The notes under the pieces: generated by a model
Seen by the model: the letters and a program-made list of their open reading frames with translations, nothing else
Told to the model about the DNA's origin: nothing
Database searches by the model: none
Source: Adhaeribacter radiodurans
Lineage (GTDB): Bacteria > Bacteroidota > Bacteroidia > Cytophagales > Hymenobacteraceae
Reading direction: 5' to 3'
NCBI RefSeq assembly: GCF_014075995.1
Contig: NZ_CP055153.1
Coordinates: 248,001-312,000 of the forward strand
Length of the DNA stretch: 64,000 nt
Shown here: one piece after another, positions 19,135 through 28,730 of the stretch
How the letters are laid out: each line of letters begins with the position of its first letter
Position numbering within the stretch: position 1 is the first letter of the stretch
Position numbers and translations under genes: made by a program

Positions 19135-20769
19135 ATGGAGCCTGATATTAACTTTAACAAAAACGATGACCTTTTAAAACAGCAGGTTTATCAGCTTACA
19201 AACCGGCTGAAGAAAGTTTACCTGGGCGGAGGAGCTAACCGCCTGCAAGCGCAGCGCGATAAAGGTAAATTAACCGCCCGGGAGCGAATACAGTACTTAT
19301 TAGATGAGGGAGCCGAATTTTTAGAAATTGGAGCTTTGGCTGGAGAAGACATGTACCCGGAACATGGCGGCTGCCCCAGTGCCGGCGTGGTAGTAGTAAT
19401 GGGTTACGTAAAAGGTAGGCAGTGCGTAGTAGTAGCCAACGATGCCAGCGTGAAAGCCGGAGCCTGGTTCCCAATAACTGCCAAAAAGAATCTGAGGGCT
19501 CAGGAAATTGCCATAGAAAACAAGCTTCCTATTATTTATTTAGTAGACAGCGCCGGCGTTTACTTGCCTATGCAGGACGAAATTTTCCCGGATAAAGAAC
19601 ATTTTGGCCGCATTTTCCGGAACAACGCCGTAATGTCGGCAATGGGCATTATTCAGATTTCGGCAATTATGGGAAGTTGCGTAGCGGGCGGAGCTTATTT
19701 ACCTATAATGTCGGACGAGGCCATGATTGTGGACCAGACGGGTTCAATTTTTTTGGCGGGTTCTTATTTAGTAAAAGCGGCTATTGGTGAATCGGTAGAT
19801 AACGAAACTTTAGGCGGTGCCACCACGCACAGCGAAATTTCCGGCGTAACCGATTATAAATTTCAAACGGATCAGGAATGTCTCGATGCAATCCGGAACA
19901 TTTTAGATAAAATTGGCGATAATCCTAAAGCTGGGTTCAACCGCGTTACACCTGCGCCTCCAAAACTAAACCCAGCCGAAATTTACGGTTTGCTGCCGGT
20001 TGATCGCGTGAAGCCTTATGATATGCTGGAAATAATCCGGCGTTTAGTAGATAACTCCGATTTTGAATCTTACAAAGAATTATACGGCCAAACTTTAATC
20101 TGCGGCCTGGCCCGGATAGATGGTTGGGCCATAGGCATTGTGGCCAATCAGCGGAAAATTGTAAAGTCTAAAAAAGGCGAAATGCAGATGGGTGGCGTTA
20201 TTTATTCCGATTCGGCTGATAAAGCTGCGCGTTTTATCATGAATTGTAACCAGAAAAAAATACCGCTGATTTTTCTACAGGATGTTTCCGGGTTTATGGT
20301 GGGTAGTAAAGCCGAGCACGGCGGTATTATTAAAGATGGCGCTAAAATGGTGAATGCCATGGCTAATTCGGTGGTGCCAAAATTTACATTTATTATTGGT
20401 AATTCTTACGGAGCGGGCAATTACGCCATGTGCGGCAAGGCTTACGACCCGCGTTTAATTTTTGCCTGGCCTACTGCCCAAATAGCTGTGATGAGCGGAG
20501 CCGCGGCAGCTAATACCTTATTACAAATTCAGATGGCTTCTTTAAAAAGCAAAGGAGAAACTATTACTCCTGCAGCCGAGAAAGAATTACTGGAGAAAAT
20601 TACTTCCAGTTATAACGAACAGCTTTCTCCGTACTACGCGGCAGCCCGCTTGTGGGTAGATGGCATTATTGATCCTTTGGAAACCCGGCAGGTAATTTCG
20701 CTGGGCATTGCGGCAGCTAACCAGGCACCTATTGAAAAGCCGTTTAACGTGGGAATTATTCAAACCTAA
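19135..20769 (+). CDS. Acyl-CoA carboxylase carboxyltransferase (beta) subunit
   Basis: Transfers the carboxyl group from biotin to an acyl-CoA. 544 residues with paired crotonase-like carboxyltransferase domains. Closest in pattern to methylcrotonyl-CoA carboxylase beta: KLTARERIQYLLDEG, GGAYLPIMSDEAMIVD, LQDVSGFMVGSKAEHGGI, and GNSYGAGNYAMCGKAYDPR. Substrate (methylcrotonyl-, propionyl- or geranyl-CoA) cannot be fixed from motifs alone. No biotin carboxylase or biotin-carrier gene is adjacent. Heptamer arrays follow the stop. Confidence 0.88.
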   Translation: MEPDINFNKNDDLLKQQVYQLTNRLKKVYLGGGANRLQAQRDKGKLTARERIQYLLDEGAEFLEIGALAGEDMYPEHGGCPSAGVVVVMGYVKGRQCVVVANDASVKAGAWFPITAKKNLRAQEIAIENKLPIIYLVDSAGVYLPMQDEIFPDKEHFGRIFRNNAVMSAMGIIQISAIMGSCVAGGAYLPIMSDEAMIVDQTGSIFLAGSYLVKAAIGESVDNETLGGATTHSEISGVTDYKFQTDQECLDAIRNILDKIGDNPKAGFNRVTPAPPKLNPAEIYGLLPVDRVKPYDMLEIIRRLVDNSDFESYKELYGQTLICGLARIDGWAIGIVANQRKIVKSKKGEMQMGGVIYSDSADKAARFIMNCNQKKIPLIFLQDVSGFMVGSKAEHGGIIKDGAKMVNAMANSVVPKFTFIIGNSYGAGNYAMCGKAYDPRLIFAWPTAQIAVMSGAAAANTLLQIQMASLKSKGETITPAAEKELLEKITSSYNEQLSPYYAAARLWVDGIIDPLETRQVISLGIAAANQAPIEKPFNVGIIQT

Positions 20770-20773
20770 AATA

Positions 20774-21032
20774 ATTAGAAATTAAAAATTAGAAATTATG
20801 AATTTAGAGTTCTGACTTTCTGATTTTTTTATAACTATATAGTTGTTAGTGGATTATATTTTTAATACTTGCTTTAATCTTATTATTTTACTCTACTAAT
20901 AGAAATTCTATTATCCAGACAGCAACAAAAAGGAAACATAACGTTTAATTAAATTTGTTAAGATGAATTAAAAGTTAGAAAACGGGATAAATTTAATTTC
21001 TAATTTCTAATTCATAATTTCTAATTCATATT
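20774..21032. repeat. Inverted heptamer arms between carboxylase and SirB1-type genes
   Basis: Left arm 20774-20808: five in-phase units (ATTAGAA, ATTAAAA, ATTATGA, ATTTAGA). Right arm 20991-21032: six in-phase complementary units (TTCTAAT, TCATAAT, TCATATT). The arms are about 180 nt apart and share their word with 14250-14425. The right arm ends 10 nt before the next start codon. Confidence 0.85.
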
Positions 21033-21041
21033 TTACAAAGC

Positions 21042-21965
21042 GTGACAAATCAAGAAATAAAAGCATTAATATCTTTACTCGACGATGAGGACCTGGAAAT
21101 AGCGGAACACGTAGAAGAAAAAATTGTGTCGTTGGGTGAGCCGGTAATTCCTTTTCTGGAAGAGCATTGGGAAGAAAGTATTAACCCTGAGGTGCAGAAA
21201 AAAATTGAAGATCTGATTCATAAATTACAATATGAATTGCTTTATAGCCGGTTGGCTAACTGGAAAAAGAACGGTGCCGAAAGTTTAATAGAGGGCATGT
21301 GGCTGGTTAATACCTACCAATATCCAGATGCGGATCTGGCCAATATTAATAAAACTTTAGATCAAATTTATTACGAAGCCTGGTTGCACATAAAACCAGA
21401 TATGCATCCCTACGATCAGATTAAGGCGTTGAACCACGTATTATTTCGGTTGTATAAGTTTTCGGCCAATACTAAAAATTTTCATTCGCCGGCTAATTCT
21501 ATGCTGCACCTGGCCCTGGAAACGCAACGCGGTAATCCTTTAACTTTGTGCGTTATTTATTTAACCATTGCGCAAAAACTAGGCTTACCGGTATACGGAG
21601 TAAATTTGCCAAACTTATTTATTCTAACTTATAAGAATAAAAAAGATGGTTACCAGTTTTACATTAATGTGTATAACCGGGGACTTATTTTATCGAAGAC
21701 TGATATTGATTCGTATATTTTGCAGTTAAACCTGCACCCGGTAGATATTTTTTACGAACCTTGCTCTAACCTGGATATTGTAAAACGAGCCTTGCGGAAT
21801 TTAGCTGTTTCGTTTGAGAAATTAAACGAACCCGAAAAAGCAACTGAAGTTAATAAATTACTCGACTCTATTGTCGACGATGGCGGAATTACCATTCGAA
21901 AGCAACCCGATGAGGAAGAAGACGAAGAAAACTCAGATAACGAAGAAGAGGACGATTCTGTTTAA
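21042..21965 (+). CDS. SirB1-family transglutaminase-like/TPR protein
   Basis: 307 residues from a GTG start. The core matches the SirB1/transglutaminase-like family: LNHVLFRLYKFSAN, the diagnostic RGNPLTLCVIYLTIAQKLGL, and YGVNLPNLFILTYKN. The N-terminal ~70 residues are helical and acidic, HEAT-like. The C-terminus has a TPR-like segment and then a very acidic tail (DEEEDEENSDNEEEDDSV). Biochemical function of the family is not established. Monocistronic, with its own terminator. Confidence 0.8.
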   Translation: MTNQEIKALISLLDDEDLEIAEHVEEKIVSLGEPVIPFLEEHWEESINPEVQKKIEDLIHKLQYELLYSRLANWKKNGAESLIEGMWLVNTYQYPDADLANINKTLDQIYYEAWLHIKPDMHPYDQIKALNHVLFRLYKFSANTKNFHSPANSMLHLALETQRGNPLTLCVIYLTIAQKLGLPVYGVNLPNLFILTYKNKKDGYQFYINVYNRGLILSKTDIDSYILQLNLHPVDIFYEPCSNLDIVKRALRNLAVSFEKLNEPEKATEVNKLLDSIVDDGGITIRKQPDEEEDEENSDNEEEDDSV

Positions 21966-21980
21966 AATAACTTAATTAAC

Positions 21981-22013
21981 AAAAGAGCCGCTACCAAGAG
22001 CGGCTCTTTTGTT
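21981..22013 (+). terminator. Intrinsic terminator of the SirB1-type gene
   Basis: 12-bp stem AAAAGAGCCGCT (21981-21992) with 21999-22010, then a T-rich run. It may also serve convergent hemE. Confidence 0.85.
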
Positions 22014-22054
22014 TGTAGGAATTAATTATTAATCTTGAATTGGTACCTGTTTAT

Positions 22055-23110
22055 TTAAGTAATAGTTACCGGTGTGTTAATTTTACTGGAATATTCTTTT
22101 ACGGTATCTATAAAGCATTTTACTTTTTCCGGATCGGTATCCGGGTAAACGCCGTGGCCCAGATTGGCAATGTGCCGGGTAGGTCCAAACGCTTGCAACA
22201 TGGCTATTGTTTCCTGGCGAATACTGTCGAAGGAACCGTATAAAGCGCAGGGATCTAAATTGCCTTGCAAAGTTTTACTATTTCCAACGGTAGCGCGGGC
22301 TTCAGCAATGTTACTATTCCAATCCAAGCCAATGGTATGGCAATTTAATTGGGCAAAATCCGCCAAAGCAAAAAAAGCACCTTTCGCAAAAACGGTAATA
22401 GGTACTGTTGGAATAGCTTCGCAAATACGGGAAATGTAACGGGTCGAAAATTCGCGATAGTGCGTCGGGGGTAAAATACCCGCCCACGAGTCAAAAATCT
22501 GCAGCATGGCGGCTCCGGCCTCTACCTGGGCTTGCAAATAATTAATGGTTACGGTGGTAATTTTATCGAGTAAAGTATGCGCAAGTTCCGGCGAAGTGTA
22601 CAGGAGTTTGCGGGCTTTGGAAAAAGTTTTAGAACCACTGCCTTCTACCATATAAGCCAGAATAGTCCAGGGGGCACCGGCAAAACCAATTAAAGGCACC
22701 CGGCCATTCAAAGCTCGTTTGGTTATCCGGATGGCTTCGTACACGTAATGCAGTTGGTAATGAGCCTCGTCTACACGTAGTTGCTTAACATCATCTAAGG
22801 TTTGGATGGTTTTAGGAAAAATAGGGCCGCGTTGCTCCAGCATTTCGTACGAACAGCCCATGGCTTCGGGAACTACTAGAATATCTGAAAAAATAATAGC
22901 GGCGTCTACTCCCAGAATATCTACCGGTTGAATAGTTACTTCTGAAGCTAATTCGGGGGTTTCCACTAATTCTTTAAATCCGCTCACGCTATTCCGAACC
23001 GCCCGGTATTCTGGTAAAATCCGGCCCGCTTGCCGCATGAGCCAAACAGGGGTACGCTCGGTAGGCTCGCCGGTGGCAGCCCGTAAAATTAAATCGTTCT
23101 TTAACTCCAT
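22055..23110 (-). CDS. hemE: Uroporphyrinogen III decarboxylase
   Basis: Decarboxylates uroporphyrinogen III to coproporphyrinogen III in haem synthesis. 351 residues, usual length. Signatures: [19 protein letters not shown], the substrate Asp in [38 protein letters not shown], and [15 protein letters not shown] -7 element (23115-23122) lies so close to the ATG that the transcript may be nearly leaderless. hemJ, the other haem gene, is 36 kb away. Confidence 0.97.
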   Translation of the reverse strand: MELKNDLILRAATGEPTERTPVWLMRQAGRILPEYRAVRNSVSGFKELVETPELASEVTIQPVDILGVDAAIIFSDILVVPEAMGCSYEMLEQRGPIFPKTIQTLDDVKQLRVDEAHYQLHYVYEAIRITKRALNGRVPLIGFAGAPWTILAYMVEGSGSKTFSKARKLLYTSPELAHTLLDKITTVTINYLQAQVEAGAAMLQIFDSWAGILPPTHYREFSTRYISRICEAIPTVPITVFAKGAFFALADFAQLNCHTIGLDWNSNIAEARATVGNSKTLQGNLDPCALYGSFDSIRQETIAMLQAFGPTRHIANLGHGVYPDTDPEKVKCFIDTVKEYSSKINTPVTIT

Positions 23111-23114
23111 TCAG

Positions 23115-23122
23115 CAAAGGTA
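23115..23122 (-). promoter_or_regulatory. -7 promoter element of hemE, possibly leaderless
   Basis: TACCTTTG on the minus strand fits TAnnTTTG and ends 5 nt before the hemE ATG, so transcription would start at or next to the start codon. The -33 region falls inside the heptamer array. Confidence 0.5.
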
Positions 23123-23132
23123 ATACAATTCG

Positions 23133-23345
23133 TTCATAGTCGATAGTCCATGGTCAACAGGCTATAGATAAAAGAATATAGTTGATGGTTGCTGGTTTAA
23201 AATAATGTGGCCCAAAGCTTTTTAAAAATAGTAGGCCTATTTTATTAAAATTGTGAAGCGCTGTTTAAAATAAATCATCTCTTTTTTAACCATCCAACAA
23301 ATTTATCCTGAATTCTATGGACTGTGGACTATCGACCATGGACTA
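23133..23345. repeat. Inverted heptamer arms between MarC-type gene and hemE
   Basis: Left arm 23133-23167: five in-phase units (TTCATAG, TCGATAG, TCCATGG, TCAACAG, GCTATAG). Right arm 23315-23345: complementary units (CTATGGA, CTGTGGA, CTATCGA, CCATGGA). Same word family as 13247-13281. The arms span nearly the entire intergenic region. Confidence 0.85.
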
Positions 23346-23347
23346 AA

Positions 23348-23965
23348 TTATTTAAACAAAGCAATAAGAGCCGAAGTAATGAAGTTTACGCCGAGCGACA
23401 GCACAATAAAACCCATAATTTTAGATAAAGCTTCTAAACCGGCCTTGCCCATTATTTTTATCAGCGTAGGTGAAAATATTAAAATATAGTAGGTAGGAAT
23501 GGCTAGTAAAATAATGGCAAGAATAATCAGGCTCATATCCAGGTAAGAAAGCGATTGGGTAAATAAACCAATACTTACTGCTATTGCTCCTGGTCCCGAC
23601 AGCATCGGCATTGCTAATGGGGTAAAGGAAATATCGGGTTTGCTAATACTTTCTTCTACCGCATCTTTCGAAACTTTACGGCCCGCATCGGATTTAGTGG
23701 TTAATAAATCGGCACCGGCTTTCAGAATCATAATACCACCGGCAATGCGCAAATCATGAATGCGTAAACCAAAAAAGTTAAGAATGTACTGGCCAGCCAG
23801 AAAAAATACCGTTAAAATTCCTATCATGTAAAAGCAAGCTTTCAGGGCTTGTTGCCGCCGCCGGGCTGGAGTATCGTCTTGAGTAAGCGTCAGGAAAACC
23901 GGCATTGCTCCAAAAGGGTTTACCACCGAAAATAGAGCAGAAAAAGTAGCCAGTAAGATTTCCAT
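23348..23965 (-). CDS. MarC-family (UPF0056) integral membrane protein
   Basis: 205 residues with six hydrophobic segments. Family landmarks: VNPFGAMPVFLTLT near the N-terminus, AGGIMILKAGADLL, and PLAMPMLSGPGAIAVSIGLF. Despite the historic name, a role in antibiotic resistance is not supported and the substrate is unknown. Monocistronic. Confidence 0.9.
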   Translation of the reverse strand: MEILLATFSALFSVVNPFGAMPVFLTLTQDDTPARRRQQALKACFYMIGILTVFFLAGQYILNFFGLRIHDLRIAGGIMILKAGADLLTTKSDAGRKVSKDAVEESISKPDISFTPLAMPMLSGPGAIAVSIGLFTQSLSYLDMSLIILAIILLAIPTYYILIFSPTLIKIMGKAGLEALSKIMGFIVLSLGVNFITSALIALFK

Positions 23966-24114
23966 CGGGATTTTTTATAAATTACTTTTAAGTAGCAATA
24001 GTATAATTTATTTGGCACATACGGTTGTTCCTGCGTCTTGTTTTTTATTCTGATTGCTTGAATATTGCCTTTTTTACGGGTTATCGAAAAATAAAAGCTA
24101 GATAAAAATTATAA

Positions 24115-24135
24115 GGATGCTAAAATTTTGCATCC
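24115..24135. promoter_or_regulatory. Near-perfect palindrome upstream of purK
   Basis: GGATGC (24115-24120) is inverted as GCATCC (24130-24135) with a near-palindromic AT centre. It lies about 23 nt above the purK -7 element, a plausible operator position. No regulator can be assigned. Confidence 0.35.
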
Positions 24136-24157
24136 TCGGCAACTTAATTAAATTGCT

Positions 24158-24165
24158 TACTTTTG
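24158..24165 (+). promoter_or_regulatory. -7 promoter element of purKE
   Basis: TACTTTTG fits TAnnTTTG, 25 nt before the purK ATG. TTTG at 24127-24130 is 27 nt upstream, longer than the usual spacer. Confidence 0.5.
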
Positions 24166-24190
24166 TCTTACTAAAAAAATAATACGTTAG

Positions 24191-25321
24191 ATGCAAGGAG
24201 AAACCAGACTCGGTATTTTGGGCGGTGGCCAGTTAGGCCGCATGCTATTACAAGCCGGGATTGATTTAAATATTTATACGTTAGTATTAGACCCGGATCG
24301 GGAAGCACCCTGTAAATCGTTGTGTAATGAATTTCACGTGGGCAGTTTTGCTGAATATGATACCGTGTATACGTTCGGGAAAAAATGTGATGTTGTAACT
24401 ATCGAAATTGAACACGTAAATACCGCTGCTTTGCTGCGTTTAAAGCAGGAAGGTGTTCGCGTATTCCCGGAACCGGAAGTAATTAAAGTTATTCAGGATA
24501 AAGGCTCCCAAAAAGAGTTTTACCAACAGCATTCTATCCCAACGGCTGAGTTTCGCTTATTGCAGGATAAAACCGAACTAGCGCAGCAAGAAGCATTTCT
24601 GCCGGCGTTTCAAAAATTACGCACCTTAGGTTACGATGGCCGGGGAGTAACCAGAATTACCAGTTCTGCCGATTTTACCAAAGGATTTGAAGCCCCTTCG
24701 GTACTGGAAAAATTAGTAGATTACGAAAAAGAACTGGCGGTGCTGGTAGCCCGTAATGAAAGAGGCGAAGTAAGCTGCTTTCCGGTAGTAGAGTTAGTGT
24801 TTCATCCGGTTCATAACCTGGTAGATTATTTGTTTGCTCCGGCTGCTATTTCCGCCGAAATTGGCCAAAAAGCTCAGGAAATTGCCAAGCAAGTAATTCA
24901 AGCCTTTAACATGACGGGTTTATTGGCCGTAGAAATGTTTTTGACCAAAGGCGGGCAAATTTTAGTAAATGAAGTAGCACCCCGGCCGCATAATAGCGGC
25001 CATCATACTTTTAAGGCCAACTTAACGTCGCAGTTTGAGCAGCATTTGCGGGCAATATTAAATTTGCCATTGGGTGATACCCAAGAACACAGTGCGGCAG
25101 TAATGCTGAATTTACTCGGCGAACCCGGATTTTCGGGCGAAGCAAAATACGAAGGTTTGCAGCAGGCGCTGGCTGTTCCGGGGGTAAGTATTCATTTATA
25201 CGGTAAAAAATTTACCCGACCAGCCCGCAAGATGGGGCACGTAACTATTACCGCTACTACCGTAGCCGAGGCTACCCAAAAAGCGAACAATATTAAAGAA
25301 GTGATAAAAGTAAAAGCATGA
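24191..25321 (+). CDS. purK: 5-(carboxyamino)imidazole ribonucleotide synthase
   Basis: ATP-grasp enzyme that carboxylates AIR to N5-CAIR with bicarbonate and ATP in purine synthesis. 376 residues. N-terminal [14 protein letters not shown], the linker [23 protein letters not shown]-grasp core [12 protein letters not shown] and [17 protein letters not shown], and metal-binding [14 protein letters not shown]. Overlaps purE by 4 nt (ATGA), so translation is coupled. Confidence 0.96.
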   Translation: MQGETRLGILGGGQLGRMLLQAGIDLNIYTLVLDPDREAPCKSLCNEFHVGSFAEYDTVYTFGKKCDVVTIEIEHVNTAALLRLKQEGVRVFPEPEVIKVIQDKGSQKEFYQQHSIPTAEFRLLQDKTELAQQEAFLPAFQKLRTLGYDGRGVTRITSSADFTKGFEAPSVLEKLVDYEKELAVLVARNERGEVSCFPVVELVFHPVHNLVDYLFAPAAISAEIGQKAQEIAKQVIQAFNMTGLLAVEMFLTKGGQILVNEVAPRPHNSGHHTFKANLTSQFEQHLRAILNLPLGDTQEHSAAVMLNLLGEPGFSGEAKYEGLQQALAVPGVSIHLYGKKFTRPARKMGHVTITATTVAEATQKANNIKEVIKVKA

Positions 25322-25851
25322 CCGAAGTATCCGGAACTAACCACACGACTCCCCTGGTAGGCATTATAATGGGAAGTCAGTCTGATTTAAAAGTTATGGA
25401 ATTAGCCGCCGAAATATTAGAGCAAATGGCAGTGCCATTTGAACTAACCATTGTTTCGGCACACCGCACGCCGCACCGCATGGTAGAATATGCCGAGAAT
25501 GCCCGTAAAAGGGGTTTACGCGTAATAATAGCCGGAGCCGGCGGAGCCGCACATTTGCCAGGTATGGTGGCGGCGTTAACTACCATTCCGGTAATTGGGG
25601 TACCCATTAAATCTACTAATTCTATCGATGGTTGGGATTCTATGTTATCTATCCTGCAAATGCCCAGCGGTATTCCGGTGGCTACAGTAGCTTTAAACGG
25701 AGCTCAAAATGCCGGTTTACTGGCCGCTCAAATTTTAGGAACGTATAATGCCGCCATTGCAGACCGTTTAGAGAAACACCGGAACTCGTTACGCGAAAAA
25801 GTAATGCGCTCCGTACAGGAACTCCGCCGCGGCGATCGCGACGATGATTAA
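25318..25851 (+). CDS. purE: N5-CAIR mutase (PurE class I)
   Basis: Moves the carboxyl group of N5-CAIR to give CAIR, acting directly after PurK. 177 residues. Motifs: [36 protein letters not shown] with the catalytic His, and [21 protein letters not shown] class I (mutase) enzyme agrees with the presence of purK. The charged C-terminal tail ([11 protein letters not shown]) is slightly longer than usual. Confidence 0.96.
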   Translation: MTEVSGTNHTTPLVGIIMGSQSDLKVMELAAEILEQMAVPFELTIVSAHRTPHRMVEYAENARKRGLRVIIAGAGGAAHLPGMVAALTTIPVIGVPIKSTNSIDGWDSMLSILQMPSGIPVATVALNGAQNAGLLAAQILGTYNAAIADRLEKHRNSLREKVMRSVQELRRGDRDDD

Positions 25852-25993
25852 AACTTTGTTGCAAATTGCTAAAAGATTACCTTTTTTATTTGCCGGGGCT
25901 AACAATTGCGGATAGAACATTCCCACTATTGGGTAGAACAAGAATTTATCTAGTTCTTGTAAAGCCAAACTTTTAGTAAATTTTTCAGAATAA

Positions 25994-27862
25994 CTAAGGT
26001 TTAATTTGCCAGCTATATAATTCCAGATTTTGGTAGCGCCCTACGTGTTGTAAGCGATGTTTCTGCACAAAAGTGCGTCCGGCATTAAAAAGAATTTTTG
26101 CGTTTTTGTAGGTCGTTTTGGTGTATATATTTTGTTTGCCATTATAGTAACTAGTATCAATGGCTACCAAAATAGGCTTTTGATTTAACTTTTGAAGAAT
26201 AGCTGGATTTACGTTACCGCTAGTAATTGTTTCATAAAAAGCTTTTACCTGAGTAGTTGCTGACCGCGACATATTACTAGCCATTAAGGGTAACTGGGTG
26301 CGCAGAGAAAGTTGTACCGTTTCCAGGAAAAAAGGATTATCTACTGTAAAGTAATAATTCTCGTTTTCGCAACCAATGTGATAGTAAGGAAGTGGTAAAA
26401 TAGCCTGAAAATGCGTAAGCTTCCAATTGGCTTTTAAAAAAGGTTGATCTTGAGTAGTTGTAGTTGGTAAAGTTAACAGATACAGGTTCTTTCGGTAGTA
26501 AATCTGAATATACAACATATCCAGCAAGGCTAATCCAATAAAAGAATAACGGGCTAGTTGCGCCAAACCTTTGCGGGTATTATTTGCCAGAAATTGGTCG
26601 TATAAGTAAATAATCCAGAAATTTATAAACCAGAAAAAAAACCAACCAAACCGGCCTAATTGCCTGAATTGGGTAAAGCTAACGCTTACGTGTTTTAAGT
26701 AGCGGAATACATTAAAGTAGTTATTGATGCCATTATCTTTTTCGGCGAAATGAAATTTATCGCCCGGAGCTATACATAAACAGCAAAGAGCCGCAAAAGC
26801 AAATAGTAAAAAAAAGTGCTTTATCTGAGTAGAATTCTGATTTTTAGTGGTTTTAACGGGTTTGTAAATTAGGCGAGCAAGCAGTAATAGTACGCCTGCG
26901 CCAATAACAAAGCTGCCTATATAGGCGTTAGATTCAATTCCGAATTCGTATAAAAGCAGATTTTTAAGCCGCAAAAAAGAACCTATTTCTGCAATAAAAT
27001 AAGGGGTAAATAAGGCATTTAAAAATAGTTTAGTAGTCTCTGCATCATAACCACCGGCTCCGGATTCGCGCAAAGCATAATACCCATCCAAAAATCGAAT
27101 TAGAGAATAAACAATAATTAAAGGTACTAACAGGGCTGTGGCACTCCATTGGAGTAGTAGCTTGTAATTAGTTTGTTGCCGAAAAGCTTGAATAAGCCAG
27201 GCAGTACAAAAGAAACCAACAAAAACCAACGCCACCGGCAGATAATACAAATGCAGAAAGGAACAGATAATTAGGATCGGAATAAACCAATACAGCTCCT
27301 GAATAATATTTTTACCACTATAAAATTTTTGATAGCTGCGCAGTAAAAATAAAATAGTTATTAATAATACAAACGCGAAACTTAGATTATAGTGGCCAAT
27401 TTCCAAGCGAAATATCTGAGGATGAATCCAGGGAAGTACCAGGCTAAAGAAAAAAATTAGTAAATTATTATGGATGAGTCGCTTTAATATTAAGTAAACT
27501 AAAACAGAACTGAGGAGAATACCACTCAATAAAAATAAATGGAAAAGAAGTAGGCTATGGTCCGTTACATCCAGAATATAATAAGAAAACAGCTTTACCG
27601 CTAAGGCAAAAATGGGGGTATTATCGGTATATAAAAGGTACTCACCAAAAGGATAATTAAATTGTTCGAACTTTAATAAGCCTTGCTCAAAAGGTTGTTT
27701 TAGGTAAGCCAGGTAGGTAAAATAATTTTTGGCCCCATCGCCGTTAATTTGAAATAAATAATGATTAGGGTGTAACAGTAAGGGGCTAAACGTAACACCT
27801 ACCAGTAATACTTGGGTAAGAATTATAAAACATAAAGTACGGTACTTTCGGTGTAGCCTCAT
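25994..27862 (-). CDS. Large polytopic membrane protein, probable GT-C glycosyltransferase
   Basis: 622 residues with about 11-13 hydrophobic segments. After helix 1 an acidic/polar loop reads INGDGAKNYFTYLAYLKQ, resembling the first-loop acidic motif of GT-C enzymes, followed by FNYPFGEYLLYTDNTPI. The C-terminal ~150 residues are soluble and probably periplasmic. It is directly downstream (34 nt) of a GT2 gene on the same strand. The GT2 could make the polyprenyl-phosphate sugar that this protein uses (inference). No named family recognised. Confidence 0.55.
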   Translation of the reverse strand: MRLHRKYRTLCFIILTQVLLVGVTFSPLLLHPNHYLFQINGDGAKNYFTYLAYLKQPFEQGLLKFEQFNYPFGEYLLYTDNTPIFALAVKLFSYYILDVTDHSLLLFHLFLLSGILLSSVLVYLILKRLIHNNLLIFFFSLVLPWIHPQIFRLEIGHYNLSFAFVLLITILFLLRSYQKFYSGKNIIQELYWFIPILIICSFLHLYYLPVALVFVGFFCTAWLIQAFRQQTNYKLLLQWSATALLVPLIIVYSLIRFLDGYYALRESGAGGYDAETTKLFLNALFTPYFIAEIGSFLRLKNLLLYEFGIESNAYIGSFVIGAGVLLLLARLIYKPVKTTKNQNSTQIKHFFLLFAFAALCCLCIAPGDKFHFAEKDNGINNYFNVFRYLKHVSVSFTQFRQLGRFGWFFFWFINFWIIYLYDQFLANNTRKGLAQLARYSFIGLALLDMLYIQIYYRKNLYLLTLPTTTTQDQPFLKANWKLTHFQAILPLPYYHIGCENENYYFTVDNPFFLETVQLSLRTQLPLMASNMSRSATTQVKAFYETITSGNVNPAILQKLNQKPILVAIDTSYYNGKQNIYTKTTYKNAKILFNAGRTFVQKHRLQHVGRYQNLELYSWQIKP

Positions 27863-27896
27863 GCTAGGTTAATGAAGGAAAGCTTTTTGAAAAAGG

Positions 27897-28625
27897 TTAT
27901 TTTTTAATCAGGTATTTTGCTTTTGCTAAGGTTAATTTTAATAAACTAATTACCTCCATTGTTAAAATTCTCCAGCCCATTTTCTGAAAAATTGTTCCGG
28001 ATTGCAGTTGAACCAGTACAGGCAGTAGCTTAACATCCGGATTTTGAGCTGCCAGGAAAATGAATTCTAAATCAAATAAATACCGGTTTATTTTTGTCCG
28101 AAGAAATACTTGCCGCCCTTTTTTATTAAAGCCTTTTAATCCGCATTGAGTGTCTGTAACGGGTAAATTCAGAAAATACTGATTTAGTACTTGAAGGAAT
28201 TTCGAAATAATTGTACGGTTTTGAGTAAGACTGGAGTAATAATATTTATCACGAACACCAACTACAATATCATTTTCCGGGCTAATCAGAGCATTATATA
28301 GTTGAATAAAACTTTTGATACTGTAAGGAAAATCAACATCGGTGTAAATACATAAATCATGTTTAGCCTCTTGAACCCCTCTTCGTAAAGCATAACCTTT
28401 GCCTTGATTTTGATGATAAGATATAAAGGTGAAATTAGGCAGCGTTTGTTTTAGCAGATCCAAATCCCCTGGTTTTACTCCAGAAATAGAGCCATCATTT
28501 ACTAAAATAATAAATATTTCAGTATCGGGTAAAGATTGCTTTAGCAGATAAATAGTATGGATTATATTTTCTTTCCACCCAACCGAAGGATTATAGCAAG
28601 GAAGTATAAGATCAAGTTGAGGCAT
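27897..28625 (-). CDS. Family 2 glycosyltransferase (DPM1-like)
   Basis: 242 residues. GT-A motifs: LILPCYNPSVGWKENI, IILVNDGSISG, the contact loop NQGKGYALRRGVQEA, and TDVDFPYSI (DxD). Then VTDTQCGLKGFNKKGRQVF and FDLEFIFLAAQ, both typical of dolichyl/polyprenyl-phosphate sugar synthases. Weak hydrophobic C-terminal helix only. Forms a two-gene unit with the GT-C protein at 25994. Confidence 0.85.
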   Translation of the reverse strand: MPQLDLILPCYNPSVGWKENIIHTIYLLKQSLPDTEIFIILVNDGSISGVKPGDLDLLKQTLPNFTFISYHQNQGKGYALRRGVQEAKHDLCIYTDVDFPYSIKSFIQLYNALISPENDIVVGVRDKYYYSSLTQNRTIISKFLQVLNQYFLNLPVTDTQCGLKGFNKKGRQVFLRTKINRYLFDLEFIFLAAQNPDVKLLPVLVQLQSGTIFQKMGWRILTMEVISLLKLTLAKAKYLIKK

Positions 28626-28730
28626 GTATAAAATAATATTAATAAACTTTCTCCTTGAATGATCAGTAACGAGAGAGTATTGGCGTAGGTAACTTCGCCT
28701 ATAAACAAATATAGTATTTCAGGAAAGTTT

